Below, in pieces: positions 7,559 to 15,993 of a stretch of DNA of 31,816 nt. Under the pieces are notes generated by a model, which was given only the letters and a program-made list of their open reading frames with translations, was not told the DNA's origin and ran no database searches. The position numbers were made by a program, and so were the translations under genes. Source of the DNA: DATKXU01 sp035528905. GTDB lineage: Bacteria; Armatimonadota; UBA5829; DTJY01. Each line of letters begins with the position of its first letter. The stretch's first letter is position 1. Where the stretch lies: positions 1-31,816 of the forward strand of contig DATKXU010000114.1 in NCBI GenBank assembly GCA_035528905.1, given 5' to 3'.

Positions 7559-8071
7559 ATGGCGCGAAATCCCACACAAGGCAGTGCCAGCCCCACCCGG
7601 GTAATTGCGATACTGGCCATCTTGATTCTCGGAGCCGCTTCCACGGCGATCCTGCCAGGCTGCTCACGAAGCAGCACGCGCAAGGAGCAGGCTAAACCCA
7701 GGGCCGCGGTTCGCACCGAGAGACCGCGCAAGTCCCAAGCTCAGCTCAGTTGGGAGAGGCTCGTTGCGGGCGCCAAGCAGCGCTGTCATGAGAGCGGTAA
7801 TGTCAGCGTGGATTTCGACGCGTTCCATGAGTATGCAGGGCAGGGCTTTGGGGTCATGAGTGTAGCCTGGAAAGACAGCGAATATGAAGTTGATCTGTTC
7901 CGCTACAATCCGAACAAGAAAGACTGGGAGACAAGCCCGGTAATTGACCAGACCTGGAACATGGTGGACGTCCCCGCAACATCGAAGAGGTGGGGAGTCC
8001 CGGAGAAAGTCATCCAATCCTGGATTGACGAAGTGGACAAGGCCGTGCGCAGGAAATACCGAAGCGAGTAG
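7559..8071 (+). CDS. Small predicted lipoprotein, function unknown
   Basis: Starting at ATG 7559, 170 residues. A signal segment with hydrophobic core VIAILAILILGAASTAI ends in the lipobox LPGC, so a lipid-anchored envelope protein is expected. The following stretch is basic and low in complexity (about 38-60). The C-terminal part (about 65-170) is a soluble domain rich in Trp, Tyr and charged residues that I cannot assign. The frame stays open far upstream, inside the RmlD-like gene, but the lipoprotein start is clearly marked by AAGGGGG and the signal peptide. Confidence 0.75.
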   Translation: MARNPTQGSASPTRVIAILAILILGAASTAILPGCSRSSTRKEQAKPRAAVRTERPRKSQAQLSWERLVAGAKQRCHESGNVSVDFDAFHEYAGQGFGVMSVAWKDSEYEVDLFRYNPNKKDWETSPVIDQTWNMVDVPATSKRWGVPEKVIQSWIDEVDKAVRRKYRSE

Positions 8072-8122
8072 CAAGAATCTGATAGACCGTCGCGGGCAAT
8101 AGGACTTGCTGCCGGGAGTGGC

Positions 8123-8152
8123 TTGTTTTGCCTGAGGAAGTCGTGCTAGAAT
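8123..8152 (+). promoter_or_regulatory. Probable promoter of the RbsC-like permease
   Basis: TTGTTT (8123-8128) and TAGAAT (8147-8152) are 18 bases apart, 55 bases before the permease ATG. The -35 is only partly consensus. Confidence 0.5.
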
Positions 8153-8207
8153 AGAGCGAAAAACCCGACTTCCGAGAAGCCGAGACGACTGATTCCGAAC
8201 TTCTCAC

Positions 8208-9203
8208 ATGGCAAAACCTACCAACAAGAGCGGCACAAAGGGCTTACGCACCAGCCTGGCGAGGGAATTCGGCGCGTTCACCGCGCTGCTGCTCATCTGC
8301 ATCGCCCTGTCCATCGCCAAGCCGAACTCGTTTCCGCACGCGGACAACCTCCTGAACGTCCTCACGCAGGTCACTCCGATCGCAGTAGTGGCGGCGGGGA
8401 TGACGCTGGTCATCATCAGCGGCGGGATTGATCTGTCCGTAGGCTCGGTGCTGAGCTTCTCGGCGTGCTCGGGCGGCTACCTCGCAGTCACGCTGGGCTT
8501 GAATGTCTGGACCGCGATGCTGGGAGCCTTACTCGTGGGCCTGGCCTTTGGAACGCTCAACGGCCTCATGGTCACAAAGATCGGCCTGCCGCCCTTCATT
8601 GCTACGCTCGGCACGATGGGAATGGCCCGCGGGCTCGCATTCCGCATCACCGGCGGGGGCACGATCTACAATCTGGACAAGCCGTTTCTGTATCTCGGCT
8701 CCGAGAGGGTTGGCGGCGTCCTGCCCGCGGCGATCCTGGTCTTCGTAGTCGTCTACATCACCGGCCATCTGCTTCTAACCCGGACGCGAATCGGGCGATA
8801 CACATACGCGGTCGGTGGGAGCGAGGATGCCTCAAGGCTGTCGGGCGTCCCTGTCAGCAGGACCAAGATATTCGTCTATGCAGCGACCGGCTTCCTGTCG
8901 GCTGTGGCGGGCATCATAATGGCGGGCCGCGTGAGCGCGATTGCCCCTCAGGCCGGCGACGGCTTCGAGTTGGATGTCATCGCAGCGGCAGTCATTGGCG
9001 GGGCGAGCCTCTCCGGCGGGCAGGGAAGGCTTGTCGGCTCCGCCATCGGAGCGCTGATCATGGGCACCGTCCGCAACGGATTGAACTTGATGCTCATTGA
9101 TTCGAACTGGCAGCGCGTGGTCATCGGCTCGATCATAGTCATGGCCGCAACGATTGACGTTCTCCAGAAGCGCGGCGGAATCCGAGCCTTCTCCGCAAGG
9201 TGA
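8208..9203 (+). CDS. RbsC-like ABC transporter permease (CUT2 family)
   Basis: The 331-residue integral membrane protein has the CUT2/ribose-type permease hallmark GMTLVIISGGIDLSVGS in its third to fourth membrane segment. It also has the GTLNGL loop, the GRYTYAVGGSEDASRLSG cytoplasmic coupling region and a VIGGASLSGGQGRL segment. Such permeases import ribose, xylose, autoinducer-2 or other small sugars with a periplasmic binding protein and a two-domain ATPase. Neither partner is encoded nearby: the 5385 ATPase is single-domain and CUT1-like. It is therefore an orphan permease here, transcribed from its own probable promoter. Confidence 0.92.
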   Translation: MAKPTNKSGTKGLRTSLAREFGAFTALLLICIALSIAKPNSFPHADNLLNVLTQVTPIAVVAAGMTLVIISGGIDLSVGSVLSFSACSGGYLAVTLGLNVWTAMLGALLVGLAFGTLNGLMVTKIGLPPFIATLGTMGMARGLAFRITGGGTIYNLDKPFLYLGSERVGGVLPAAILVFVVVYITGHLLLTRTRIGRYTYAVGGSEDASRLSGVPVSRTKIFVYAATGFLSAVAGIIMAGRVSAIAPQAGDGFELDVIAAAVIGGASLSGGQGRLVGSAIGALIMGTVRNGLNLMLIDSNWQRVVIGSIIVMAATIDVLQKRGGIRAFSAR

Positions 9204-9208
9204 GGGAT

Positions 9209-9310
9209 CAGACTGCAGACCGCAGACTGTAGTCTGCAGCTTGTAATGCGTAACAGCAATGAGTAAGGGTTTCAAGTTCCAGGTTTCAGGCTCCAAGTTG
9301 GGTGTTGGGC
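9209..9310. repeat. Two seven-base-period arrays
   Basis: The first block (9209-9243) reads as CAGACTG, CAGACCG, CAGACTG, TAGTCTG, CAGCTTG and contains an inverted core (GCAGACTGTAGTCTGC). The second (9269-9310) reads as GTTTCAA, GTTCCAG, GTTTCAG, GCTCCAA, GTTGGGT, GTTGGGC. Both belong to the heptad-period family seen in many gaps of this window. Confidence 0.75.
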
Positions 9311-9352
9311 GTGGGATTGTTTCAAAAGGGCATTCTGGAGGATCAATTTGCC

Positions 9353-9358
9353 TATAAT
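9353..9358 (+). promoter_or_regulatory. Putative -10 box
   Basis: A perfect TATAAT stands 41 bases before the ATG at 9399. No good -35 is seen at the right spacing, so an activator or an upstream element may be needed. Confidence 0.45.
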
Positions 9359-9398
9359 GGAGTTATTGACCCAGCCCCCTAGAAAGGAGGGACTTACA

Positions 9399-10604
9399 AT
9401 GAAGAGAATGTTGGCAAAATGTCTATGGATCACTTCAAGTCTTGTCTTGTTGTACATGAGTCCTTTGGCAGCGCAGGCGGATGTGACCAATGCGGATCAG
9501 GCTATCGCGCGCGCTGCAAAGTTCTTCAAAGACGTCGGCTGGAAGCTTGAAGCCAAGCCGAGAGGTGAACCGAAAGCCAAGTTCCTGGCGCCCGAGGGGA
9601 AGCCGGGCCGTTGGAAGGTCTGCGCAGGACAACTTAAGGTGCAACTTGAGGTGGAAGTAGCCAGTCAGACCGGCAAGATTCTGTCCGCATTTAGAAGGGA
9701 AGAAACCGGAAAACGGACACAGGACATCGTCAAGATCACTGAGACCCTTGCCAACCAGCGCGCTGCGGAGTATCTCAGGGCTGCCGGCATATCCCTCGAT
9801 GACAAGAAGTTAGAGAGAAGTGCGCTTTCAGAATCTGGAATCATGATATGGGAGATCAAATACCGTAGAATGTACAAAGGGTTCCCATTCCACGAGGATG
9901 GGCTTGGTATGAGCTTGGATCTGCTGGATGGCAGCTTGATAGGTTTCGGCGACAGTTGTGGCTCACCTCTCCCCGATACTACCGACGTGAAACTCGAGAA
10001 AGACTTAGCTGTGCAGGCAGCCAGGGACTATCTAGCGGAGTTCGGCCTGACGGCAGGCAATCTCACTTCAGCCGACCTCAAGATCGTGCAGTTCTATGAT
10101 TTGTGGGAGTACTACGAAGTAGGTGGATATCCTCCCGAGACGACCTCTTCCCGGCTGGCCTGGGACGTGCGCTTCGATGCCCCGTGGGAGGGAACAGCGG
10201 TATTCGTTGACGCGGAGAACGGAAGCATACTGGGTGGTGGGATGACCAGAACCCTCCCCAAAAGCAAGGTGAATATGCCGGCCTTGACCGAGATAGATAC
10301 CGTCATTGTCGGATTGGCGGACAAATGGAGTGAGGCCATTCGTCTATCCGGTAAGAGTGGCGATGGTCAAACCTTGATTGAGTCAATCCATTCCTTACGC
10401 AAAGCCGGAATGCCAGATTGCAAACTGCCCATCACGCTGAAATTTGAGGGCAAGAAAAGGAGCTATACCTTTGGATACTCCCCAACGGCCCATCGGCTGA
10501 CAGTCTTGGAAAAGAAGTACAAGGACAAGACCATCAAGGGAGAACTGGACTGGGAGACCTCGAAGGAGTTCGAAGATTTGGTCGCGAAGTATGCAGGCAC
10601 GTAG
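9399..10604 (+). CDS. Secreted PepSY/YcdB-like protein, function unknown
   Basis: The start at 9399 is fixed by AAAGGAGG (9383-9390), giving 401 residues. Residues 1-27 form a classical signal peptide with cleavage after AQA, and no lipobox is seen. The mature part appears to hold PepSY-like repeats: helical segments (TETLANQRAAEYLRAAGI, AVQAARDYLAEFGL) each followed by beta hairpins such as LAWDVRFD and AVFVDAENGSIL, the classic PepSY ending. PepSY domains often inhibit or fold peptidases, but no peptidase domain is visible. The last ~110 residues are a separate charged region. The exact function is unknown. Confidence 0.72.
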   Translation: MKRMLAKCLWITSSLVLLYMSPLAAQADVTNADQAIARAAKFFKDVGWKLEAKPRGEPKAKFLAPEGKPGRWKVCAGQLKVQLEVEVASQTGKILSAFRREETGKRTQDIVKITETLANQRAAEYLRAAGISLDDKKLERSALSESGIMIWEIKYRRMYKGFPFHEDGLGMSLDLLDGSLIGFGDSCGSPLPDTTDVKLEKDLAVQAARDYLAEFGLTAGNLTSADLKIVQFYDLWEYYEVGGYPPETTSSRLAWDVRFDAPWEGTAVFVDAENGSILGGGMTRTLPKSKVNMPALTEIDTVIVGLADKWSEAIRLSGKSGDGQTLIESIHSLRKAGMPDCKLPITLKFEGKKRSYTFGYSPTAHRLTVLEKKYKDKTIKGELDWETSKEFEDLVAKYAGT

Positions 10605-10635
10605 ATAGACCCATACTCGCCCCGCCATAAGTAGA

Positions 10636-10773
10636 GTCTCAACCAAGTCAACTAAGCTGCTTGCGCTCGTGCTGCTGCTGGCGGCGCTGGCATTGGCAAT
10701 CCCCACCAGCGCGCGCCAAGATTGCGCATGTGGTGGAGATGGGTGTCCATTAGGTCGTAGCTCGGGAGGGTGA
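10636..10773 (+). pseudogene. Orphan signal-peptide-like fragment
   Basis: This open stretch (45 codons to the TGA) encodes KLLALVLLLAALALAIPTSA, a good secretory signal, followed by a short cysteine-containing tail. There is no ATG, GTG or TTG start in a sensible place and no downstream domain. It looks like the 5' remnant of a lost secreted-protein gene. A GC-rich hairpin (CGGGAG/CTCCCG, 10763-10781) overlaps its end. The rest of 10605-10912 holds only repeats. Confidence 0.4.
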
Positions 10774-10830
10774 GTCTCCCGTACAACCCACGGTATCCAG
10801 AGCGAAATCAACGTTTTTGAACAATCCCCG

Positions 10831-10908
10831 GTGGGACGTTGGACGTTCGAAGTTCTCCATTTCTCCCAGACTCCCACACTCCCATACTCCCATACTGCCC
10901 TACTTCTG
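10831..10908. repeat. Seven/eight-base-period array
   Basis: GTGGGAC, GTTGGAC, GTTCGAA, GTTCTCC follow each other from 10831. The array then continues as ACTCCCAC/ACTCCCAT units with an eight-base spacing. It ends just before the malG-like stop codon. Confidence 0.65.
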
Positions 10909-10912
10909 TCCC

Positions 10913-11764
10913 TCAGCCCTTTATCCCCGTCAGCGTGATCCCCTGGATGAACGTGCGCTGGGTGAAGAAGAAGAGGATGATGATGGGTACCGTCGTCACT
11001 GTCGAGACGGCCATCAGCATCCCCCAGTAGGAGCCGTACTGGCTGGAGAACATCGCCAGGCCCAGGGAGATGGTGTACATTGATTCGTCGAACAGGTAGA
11101 TCAGGGGGCCGAGGAAGTCGTTCCACGACCACATGAAGGCGAAGAGCGCAACCGTGGCGAGAACCGGCTTGGCGAGAGGCAGCACGATGCGGTGGTAGAT
11201 TTGGAACTCCGAGCAGCCGTCAATCTTCGCGGCGTCAATCAGGTCCCTCGGTATGGTCATGAGGAACTGCCTGAGAAGGAATATGAAGAAGGCATTGCCA
11301 AGGAACGCCGGAACGATCAACGGCAGGAATGTGCCGGTCCACCGCAGGAAAGTGAACACCGTGAAGAGCGGCACCATGACCACCTGATATGGGAGTATCA
11401 TGGTGCTCAGAATCACCATGAAGAGGATGTCTCTCCCCCGCCATCGGATCATCGAGAGGCCGTATGCCACAAGCGGGGAGGAGACCAGGACACCTATCAC
11501 GTTTGCGCTGCAGATTATCAGCGTGTTTCTCAGAAAAAGCGGGAAATTGACGAAGGTCAGCCCTTTCGAGTAATTGCTCCACTGGAATGGGTGAGGAATC
11601 CATCTCGGCGGCATGACCATTATCTGGCTGTCGGGCTTAACGGACGTTGACAGAAGCCAGATGAATGGCATGAAAAAGACCACGCTGAGGGCAACCAAAG
11701 CACAGTAAGTCACGAATCTGCCCGGAGTGGTCATCTTGATTTGCGGCTTCCTACTGCCCGCCAT
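10913..11764 (-). CDS. Sugar ABC transporter permease, MalG type (CUT1)
   Basis: From ATG 11764 the protein has 283 residues, the usual MalG length; a longer frame from 11809 would lie inside malF. It has six predicted membrane spans, starting with CALVALSVVFFMPFIWLL, and the EAA loop DLIDAAKIDGCSEFQIYHRIVLPLAKP that docks onto the ATPase. The start overlaps the malF-like stop by 14 bases, so the two are translationally coupled. Together they form the membrane channel of a CUT1 importer for an oligosaccharide or polyol. The binding protein is absent from the window, and the ATPase at 5385 is a likely partner. Confidence 0.92.
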   Translation of the reverse strand: MAGSRKPQIKMTTPGRFVTYCALVALSVVFFMPFIWLLSTSVKPDSQIMVMPPRWIPHPFQWSNYSKGLTFVNFPLFLRNTLIICSANVIGVLVSSPLVAYGLSMIRWRGRDILFMVILSTMILPYQVVMVPLFTVFTFLRWTGTFLPLIVPAFLGNAFFIFLLRQFLMTIPRDLIDAAKIDGCSEFQIYHRIVLPLAKPVLATVALFAFMWSWNDFLGPLIYLFDESMYTISLGLAMFSSQYGSYWGMLMAVSTVTTVPIIILFFFTQRTFIQGITLTGIKG

Positions 11765-12686
11765 AGTAAATATGCCTCGCCGACGACTTGAAGATGAGAA
11801 GCGTCGCACCCAGTATCACGATGAAGAGCAGCCAGGCCATCGCACACGCATAGCCCATCTTGAACAACTGGAACGCATTCTGGAACAGGTACATTGCGAA
11901 AAACATGGTGGAGTTCGCCGGCCCGCCGGTTCCTCCCGTCATTACCCACACCTGGGTGAAGTACTGCACGCTCCCGATTATCCCCATCACGGCGGTGAAG
12001 AATATGTAAGGGCTCATGAAGGGTATCGTGATGTGCCGAGTCTTGTGCCAGCCGCTCGCACCGTCAATGCTCGCCGCCTCGTAGAGCTCCTGTGGGACGT
12101 CCTGGAGCCCGGCCAGGTAGATGACAACTGATCCACCAACCGCCCAGGTGCTCATAAGGATGAGCGCGGGCTTAGACCACGTGGGACTTGCCAGCCAACC
12201 AGGGCCGGAAACGCCCGGCAGCCCTATGTTCTGGAGCAGCCCGCCGAAACTATCTATCATCAGGTTCAGCAGGCCGTAGTTCGCGTTGAGTATCCAGAGC
12301 CACAAAACCGAGCTGGCAACCACTGGAACGATAGACGGGATGTAGAAGACTGTCCGGAAGACCGCCAGGCCCTTCACCTTCGCATTCAGGAGCACGGCCA
12401 GGCTGAACGCGACGATTATGCCCAGCGGGACCGCAAAGACGGTGTAGTACGCTGTGTTGTAGAGGGATTCGAGAAAGAGCTTGTCGTGCAGCAGCATCTG
12501 GTAGTTCGCAAGGCCAACCCAGGACGGGGGTTTCAAGCCAGTGTATCGGCACAAGCTGTAGTACACGAGCGACGCCACGGGGTACGCCGTGAAAGCGGCC
12601 ATACCGATCAGGGCCGGCATCACGAACAGCAGCCCGTTCCGAGTGTTTGTTCTTTCGAGGGTGCTTTTTCGTTTAGGGATACTCAT
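11751..12686 (-). CDS. Sugar ABC transporter permease, MalF type (CUT1)
   Basis: This 311-residue permease has six membrane spans and the conserved EAA loop ELYEAASIDGASGWHKTRHITIP. A basic N-terminal tail precedes the first span (LLFVMPALIGMAAFTAYPVASLVYYSL), as in the UgpA/MalF family. It forms a heterodimer with the MalG-type protein encoded just downstream. A binding-protein gene usually precedes malF; here there are only repeats and then the glycan locus. Confidence 0.92.
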   Translation of the reverse strand: MSIPKRKSTLERTNTRNGLLFVMPALIGMAAFTAYPVASLVYYSLCRYTGLKPPSWVGLANYQMLLHDKLFLESLYNTAYYTVFAVPLGIIVAFSLAVLLNAKVKGLAVFRTVFYIPSIVPVVASSVLWLWILNANYGLLNLMIDSFGGLLQNIGLPGVSGPGWLASPTWSKPALILMSTWAVGGSVVIYLAGLQDVPQELYEAASIDGASGWHKTRHITIPFMSPYIFFTAVMGIIGSVQYFTQVWVMTGGTGGPANSTMFFAMYLFQNAFQLFKMGYACAMAWLLFIVILGATLLIFKSSARHIYYGGQ

Positions 12687-12887
12687 GTTAGTACAATCAT
12701 CCCAATTAGCCTGTGTCCGCGGGCAGAGGAAGAGAGCATGTCACCGTGAGTCCGCCGCGGCGGACGAAAGGTCTACCCGGAAGACGGGGTTAGCTTCTTC
12801 GCTACGCTCAGAATGACAGTTGAAGACCGCCGCCCTTGCCCTCCGACTGAGCGAGCGCCTCTGGCCTTCGCGGCCGGTCCTTATACG
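12687..12887. repeat. Gene-free gap with short dispersed repeats
   Basis: The gap contains a 14-base palindrome TCCGCCGCGGCGGA (12752-12765). It also has CTTCGCTACGCTCAGAATGAC (about 12796-12816), a sequence type that is scattered through intergenic DNA of many bacteria. No clear promoter for malF was recognised. Confidence 0.5.
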
Positions 12888-14003
12888 TCAAACCTTCTTC
12901 CGCGCCCGGTGATATATCCGCGCGACGTCGCGGGCCGTTTTGTCCCACGAGAACTTCCGCGCTTGATCCAGCCCGCGCACGGACATCTCGGCTCGCAGTG
13001 ACTCGCTGGACAGGACATCGGCCATTGCACGGGCGAAGGCCTCGGGATCGAACGGGTCCACCATGATCCCCGCCTCGCCGACTACCTCCGGGAGGGAGGA
13101 CCTATTCCCCGTGATTACGGGAGCGCCGCAGGCCATGGCCTCGAGCGGCGGGAGCCCGAACCCTTCGTAGACCGATGGGTAGACGAACACATCCGCAGCG
13201 CTGTAGAACGCGGGAAGATCCTCGCAAGGAACGTAGCCCGTGAAAACCACGTCCGCTGTGAGGCCCAGCTCGTGGATTCTGCGCTCCAGATTCGCCTGCT
13301 TCCAGCCGTACTTTCCCACTATCGCTAGTTTATGGTCGGACGGCAGAATTCCTTTCAGCGCTGCGAATCCATCGAGGAGGCGCTGCAGATTCTTGCGAGG
13401 CTGGATTACGCCGACGGTCAGCACGAAAGGGAAACGGATGCCGTACTTCCGATCCACAAATTCGCGAGCCGCCGCGCGATCGAGCGGTTTGAACTGCTCG
13501 TCCACGCCGGGATATACCACCGCCACCTTTCCATGCGGTATCCGGTAGAGGTCGAGCAGCTCCTTCTTCGTGTATGCGGAGAGCGCGAGTATTCGGAACG
13601 CCTGCCTCCTCGAGCATCTCACTCCCATATCGAGGATCAGCCTGTCTTTCAACGGGAAGAACTCAGGGTGCCGCCTGAACGATACGTCATGGATCGAGGT
13701 TATCACCGGACACGGCATCACCGGCGGGATCGTATATTGAACGTGCGCGACCTCGATCCCGTCCCGGCGGAGCGCGCGAGGGAACGACCATGCGCTCCAG
13801 GCCCTCCAGCAGACGGCACGCAGCGGCCTCGGCCGAAGATTCGCCGCAGCCGGCAGCTCCGGCATCGGCAGCGCGGCGTCGAGATAGATGAAGAACTCGT
13901 CACCCGAGTCCAGACGCGAGAGACCCTCGATCAACCCTCGCCAGTAGGTCGCGTCTCCCGTAAAACGCCCCTGTATCGGTCTCGCATCAAGCCCTATTCT
14001 CAT
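12888..14003 (-). CDS. GT4-family glycosyltransferase
   Basis: This 371-residue GT-B protein starts MRIGLDARPIQ, typical of group 1 mannosyl/glycosyltransferases. The acceptor side holds ISSIHD-like and SAYTKKELL motifs. The donor site is VGVIQPRKNLQRLLDGF, followed by YEGFGLPPLEAMACGAPVI with the family's glutamates (E-x7-E type) and NRSSLPEVVGEAG. It transfers a sugar from an activated donor during glycan assembly in the cytoplasm. The start overlaps the preceding stop by 4 bases (ATGA). It is the last gene of the glycan operon. Confidence 0.93.
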   Translation of the reverse strand: MRIGLDARPIQGRFTGDATYWRGLIEGLSRLDSGDEFFIYLDAALPMPELPAAANLRPRPLRAVCWRAWSAWSFPRALRRDGIEVAHVQYTIPPVMPCPVITSIHDVSFRRHPEFFPLKDRLILDMGVRCSRRQAFRILALSAYTKKELLDLYRIPHGKVAVVYPGVDEQFKPLDRAAAREFVDRKYGIRFPFVLTVGVIQPRKNLQRLLDGFAALKGILPSDHKLAIVGKYGWKQANLERRIHELGLTADVVFTGYVPCEDLPAFYSAADVFVYPSVYEGFGLPPLEAMACGAPVITGNRSSLPEVVGEAGIMVDPFDPEAFARAMADVLSSESLRAEMSVRGLDQARKFSWDKTARDVARIYHRARKKV

Positions 14004-15097
14004 GGCTGTTCCGTCTCTGTCTTTGTACTTTGTACTTCCCTGTACGCGGCCATGGTATCGGCGGCGGCGCGTGCGGCCGTCCAGGTCTGCGCATAGGAAT
14101 CCACCGCGGCAACGGCCCGCCTCATCTCGTCCCCGTCTTTCAGTAGCTCGATTACCTTCGCGGCGAAATCACCAGAATCCCCGGGATTGAACAGGGTCAG
14201 GCACGGCGTGCGCTCGTTCATCTCCCGCATCGGAGGCAGGTCGGAAGCCACGATGGGCTTTCGGTAGGCGATTGCATGCATCATGCTCCAGGAGCTGCTC
14301 ATCATGGTGAACGGCGCGGCTATCACATCGGCCGCCGCCATAACCAACGGCACGCGGTCCTCAGGCAGGTAGCCGGTGATTACCACGCGCGCCGATAGAC
14401 CCTCCGCGGCGATCCGATCCTTCAAGGTGTCGAAGAACCCGGTGCGATCGCCCGGATGCGGCCCGCCGGCGATGAGGAGAGTGACATCTTCCGGCCAGCG
14501 GCGGAGCGCCTCCAGGGCAAGATCGTAGCCTTTGCGCCTGACTACGAAGCCGAATATCGTCACCACCTTCTTGCCTGCCAGCCCAAGCTCGGACTTGGCG
14601 GCATCGGGCGAAACGTCGGACTGGGTGATGGAAGGAACCCACATAGGGATCACGCGGATTCTGGATGGCTCTATGCCCAGACCCGTCAGCCTATCGCGGT
14701 ACTCGGACGTGTGAACGACGATCCTGCCAATCTGCCGAGCCGCGAAGAGACGCTTGTTGAACCACCGCTTGTACGCACGCATAGGCGGCGAATCCGAGTC
14801 GCCCAAATCAAGCTCGTGCACAGTCACGACCGGCGGCCTTTTCAGCCTGCCGAGCACGCGATTGAACCAGTTCCGATGGAGCGCCATGCCGCCGAAGAAG
14901 GGATACTGGTGCTGTATATGAACTACGTCTCCCTGGTTCAGCCGGGCAGCCAGGGAAGCCGGACTGGTGACCGAACCGGGATCGAGGCTCACCACCTCGA
15001 TTCGCGCGTGTTTCTCCAGCTCGGCGACCAGCGAGCGCGAGTATCCCGCGACCCCGCAACTGGCCTCCCAGGTTGTGGCGAATTTGACATCCATCAT
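14000..15097 (-). CDS. GT4-family glycosyltransferase
   Basis: From ATG 15097 (one of two adjacent ATGs) it encodes 365 residues; a longer frame to 15127 would overlap the previous gene. GT-B features: an N-terminal WEASCGVAGYSRSLVAELE loop, HTSEYRDRL, donor-site VTIFGFVVRRKGYDLALEAL and GYLPEDRVPLVMAAADVIAAPF. The expected EGFG motif is replaced by SSWSMMHAIAYRKPIVASD, a variant that keeps the serine-rich turn but not the first glutamate. The C-terminal tail (VQSTKTETEQP) is encoded by a seven-base-period repeat shared with intergenic arrays, so the natural end of the enzyme may have been slightly extended. Confidence 0.88.
   Translation of the reverse strand: MMDVKFATTWEASCGVAGYSRSLVAELEKHARIEVVSLDPGSVTSPASLAARLNQGDVVHIQHQYPFFGGMALHRNWFNRVLGRLKRPPVVTVHELDLGDSDSPPMRAYKRWFNKRLFAARQIGRIVVHTSEYRDRLTGLGIEPSRIRVIPMWVPSITQSDVSPDAAKSELGLAGKKVVTIFGFVVRRKGYDLALEALRRWPEDVTLLIAGGPHPGDRTGFFDTLKDRIAAEGLSARVVITGYLPEDRVPLVMAAADVIAAPFTMMSSSWSMMHAIAYRKPIVASDLPPMREMNERTPCLTLFNPGDSGDFAAKVIELLKDGDEMRRAVAAVDSYAQTWTAARAAADTMAAYREVQSTKTETEQP
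14014..14045. repeat. Seven-base-period array inside a coding 3' end
   Basis: On the + strand the units are GTCTTTG, TACTTTG, TACTTCC, CTGTACG, nearly identical to those at 28881-28915. Here they encode the last residues of the glycosyltransferase on the - strand. Confidence 0.6.
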
Positions 15098-15101
15098 CGT
15101 T

Positions 15102-15986
15102 CTAGCGTTTCGGAACGCGCGGGCCAAGGACCGCGTGCCTCACGTGAAGAGCCAACAGGAGGAGTCCGGACAGAATTCTCAGCGCGAAGGCCTGGGCCAG
15201 TCCATGGTGCTTGCGAAAATAGAGGTACTGGCTGCGAAAGGCGATGCGGCTCCCCGTGAGGCCGACCTTCTTCGCGCCCTGCGACCAGTGATGTATCACC
15301 TGGGCGCCGGGCAGGTAATGAACTTCCCAGCCGGCCTTGCCCATCCGGCGGCACCAATCCACTTCCTCGTAATACATAAAGAAGCGCTCGTCCAGCAGGC
15401 CGACTTCATCAACAGCCGATTTCCTGACTAGCATGCAAGCGCCGCTCACCTCATCAACGCGAGCCGGTACGTCGAAATCCAGCCTGCCCCAGTCTGCTTT
15501 GCGGTCGAGCCTGGCCCACACGTGATAGAGCTTTGTAAGACCGAGCACCTCGCGCCACAGGCTCGTGAAAGTGCGCCCGTTCTTCTGCAGGCTGCCGTCC
15601 GGGTTGAGGAGCTTAGGGCCGACGACTGCTACGCGAGGGTGCGCATCGGCAAACTCGACCATCTCCCGAACGGCTCCGGGCAGAAGCTCGGTATCAGGAT
15701 TCAGCAGCATCGCATAGCGCCCGGAGGCTCTGCGCAGCCCGAGGTTATTCCCCGCGGCGAAGCCGAGATTCGAGTCGCTGCGGACGAGAGCCGCCTGCGA
15801 AAATCGCTCCGCCACCATATCCGCGCTCCCGTCGCGCGATGCGTTGTCCACCACTGTGACCTCGAACGGCATAGGTGGCACCGTGGCATAGATCGAGTCG
15901 AGGCACCGCTGGAGCAGGCTGCGCGTGTTCCAATTCACGATGATAATGGAGATTGTCGGACCGGCTTCGTGAACCGAATCGGGCAT
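15102..15986 (-). CDS. GT2-family glycosyltransferase (rhamnosyltransferase WbbL-like)
   Basis: Starting at ATG 15986 (TGAGGA just upstream) the protein has 294 residues. GT-A features in order: SIIIVNWNTRSLL, VVDNASRDGSADM, NLGFAAGNNLGLRRA, the metal-binding LNPDTE, then GACMLVRKSAVDEVG and FMYYEEVDWCRRMGKAGW. This combination is typical of WbbL/RfbN-type rhamnosyltransferases. A hydrophobic C-terminal segment (SGLLLLALHVRHAVLG) suggests membrane association. The stop lies 4 bases before the next ATG. Donor use (dTDP-rhamnose) is inferred from the family and from the RmlD-like gene elsewhere in the window. Confidence 0.92.
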   Translation of the reverse strand: MPDSVHEAGPTISIIIVNWNTRSLLQRCLDSIYATVPPMPFEVTVVDNASRDGSADMVAERFSQAALVRSDSNLGFAAGNNLGLRRASGRYAMLLNPDTELLPGAVREMVEFADAHPRVAVVGPKLLNPDGSLQKNGRTFTSLWREVLGLTKLYHVWARLDRKADWGRLDFDVPARVDEVSGACMLVRKSAVDEVGLLDERFFMYYEEVDWCRRMGKAGWEVHYLPGAQVIHHWSQGAKKVGLTGSRIAFRSQYLYFRKHHGLAQAFALRILSGLLLLALHVRHAVLGPRVPKR

Positions 15987-15993
15987 CGCATCC

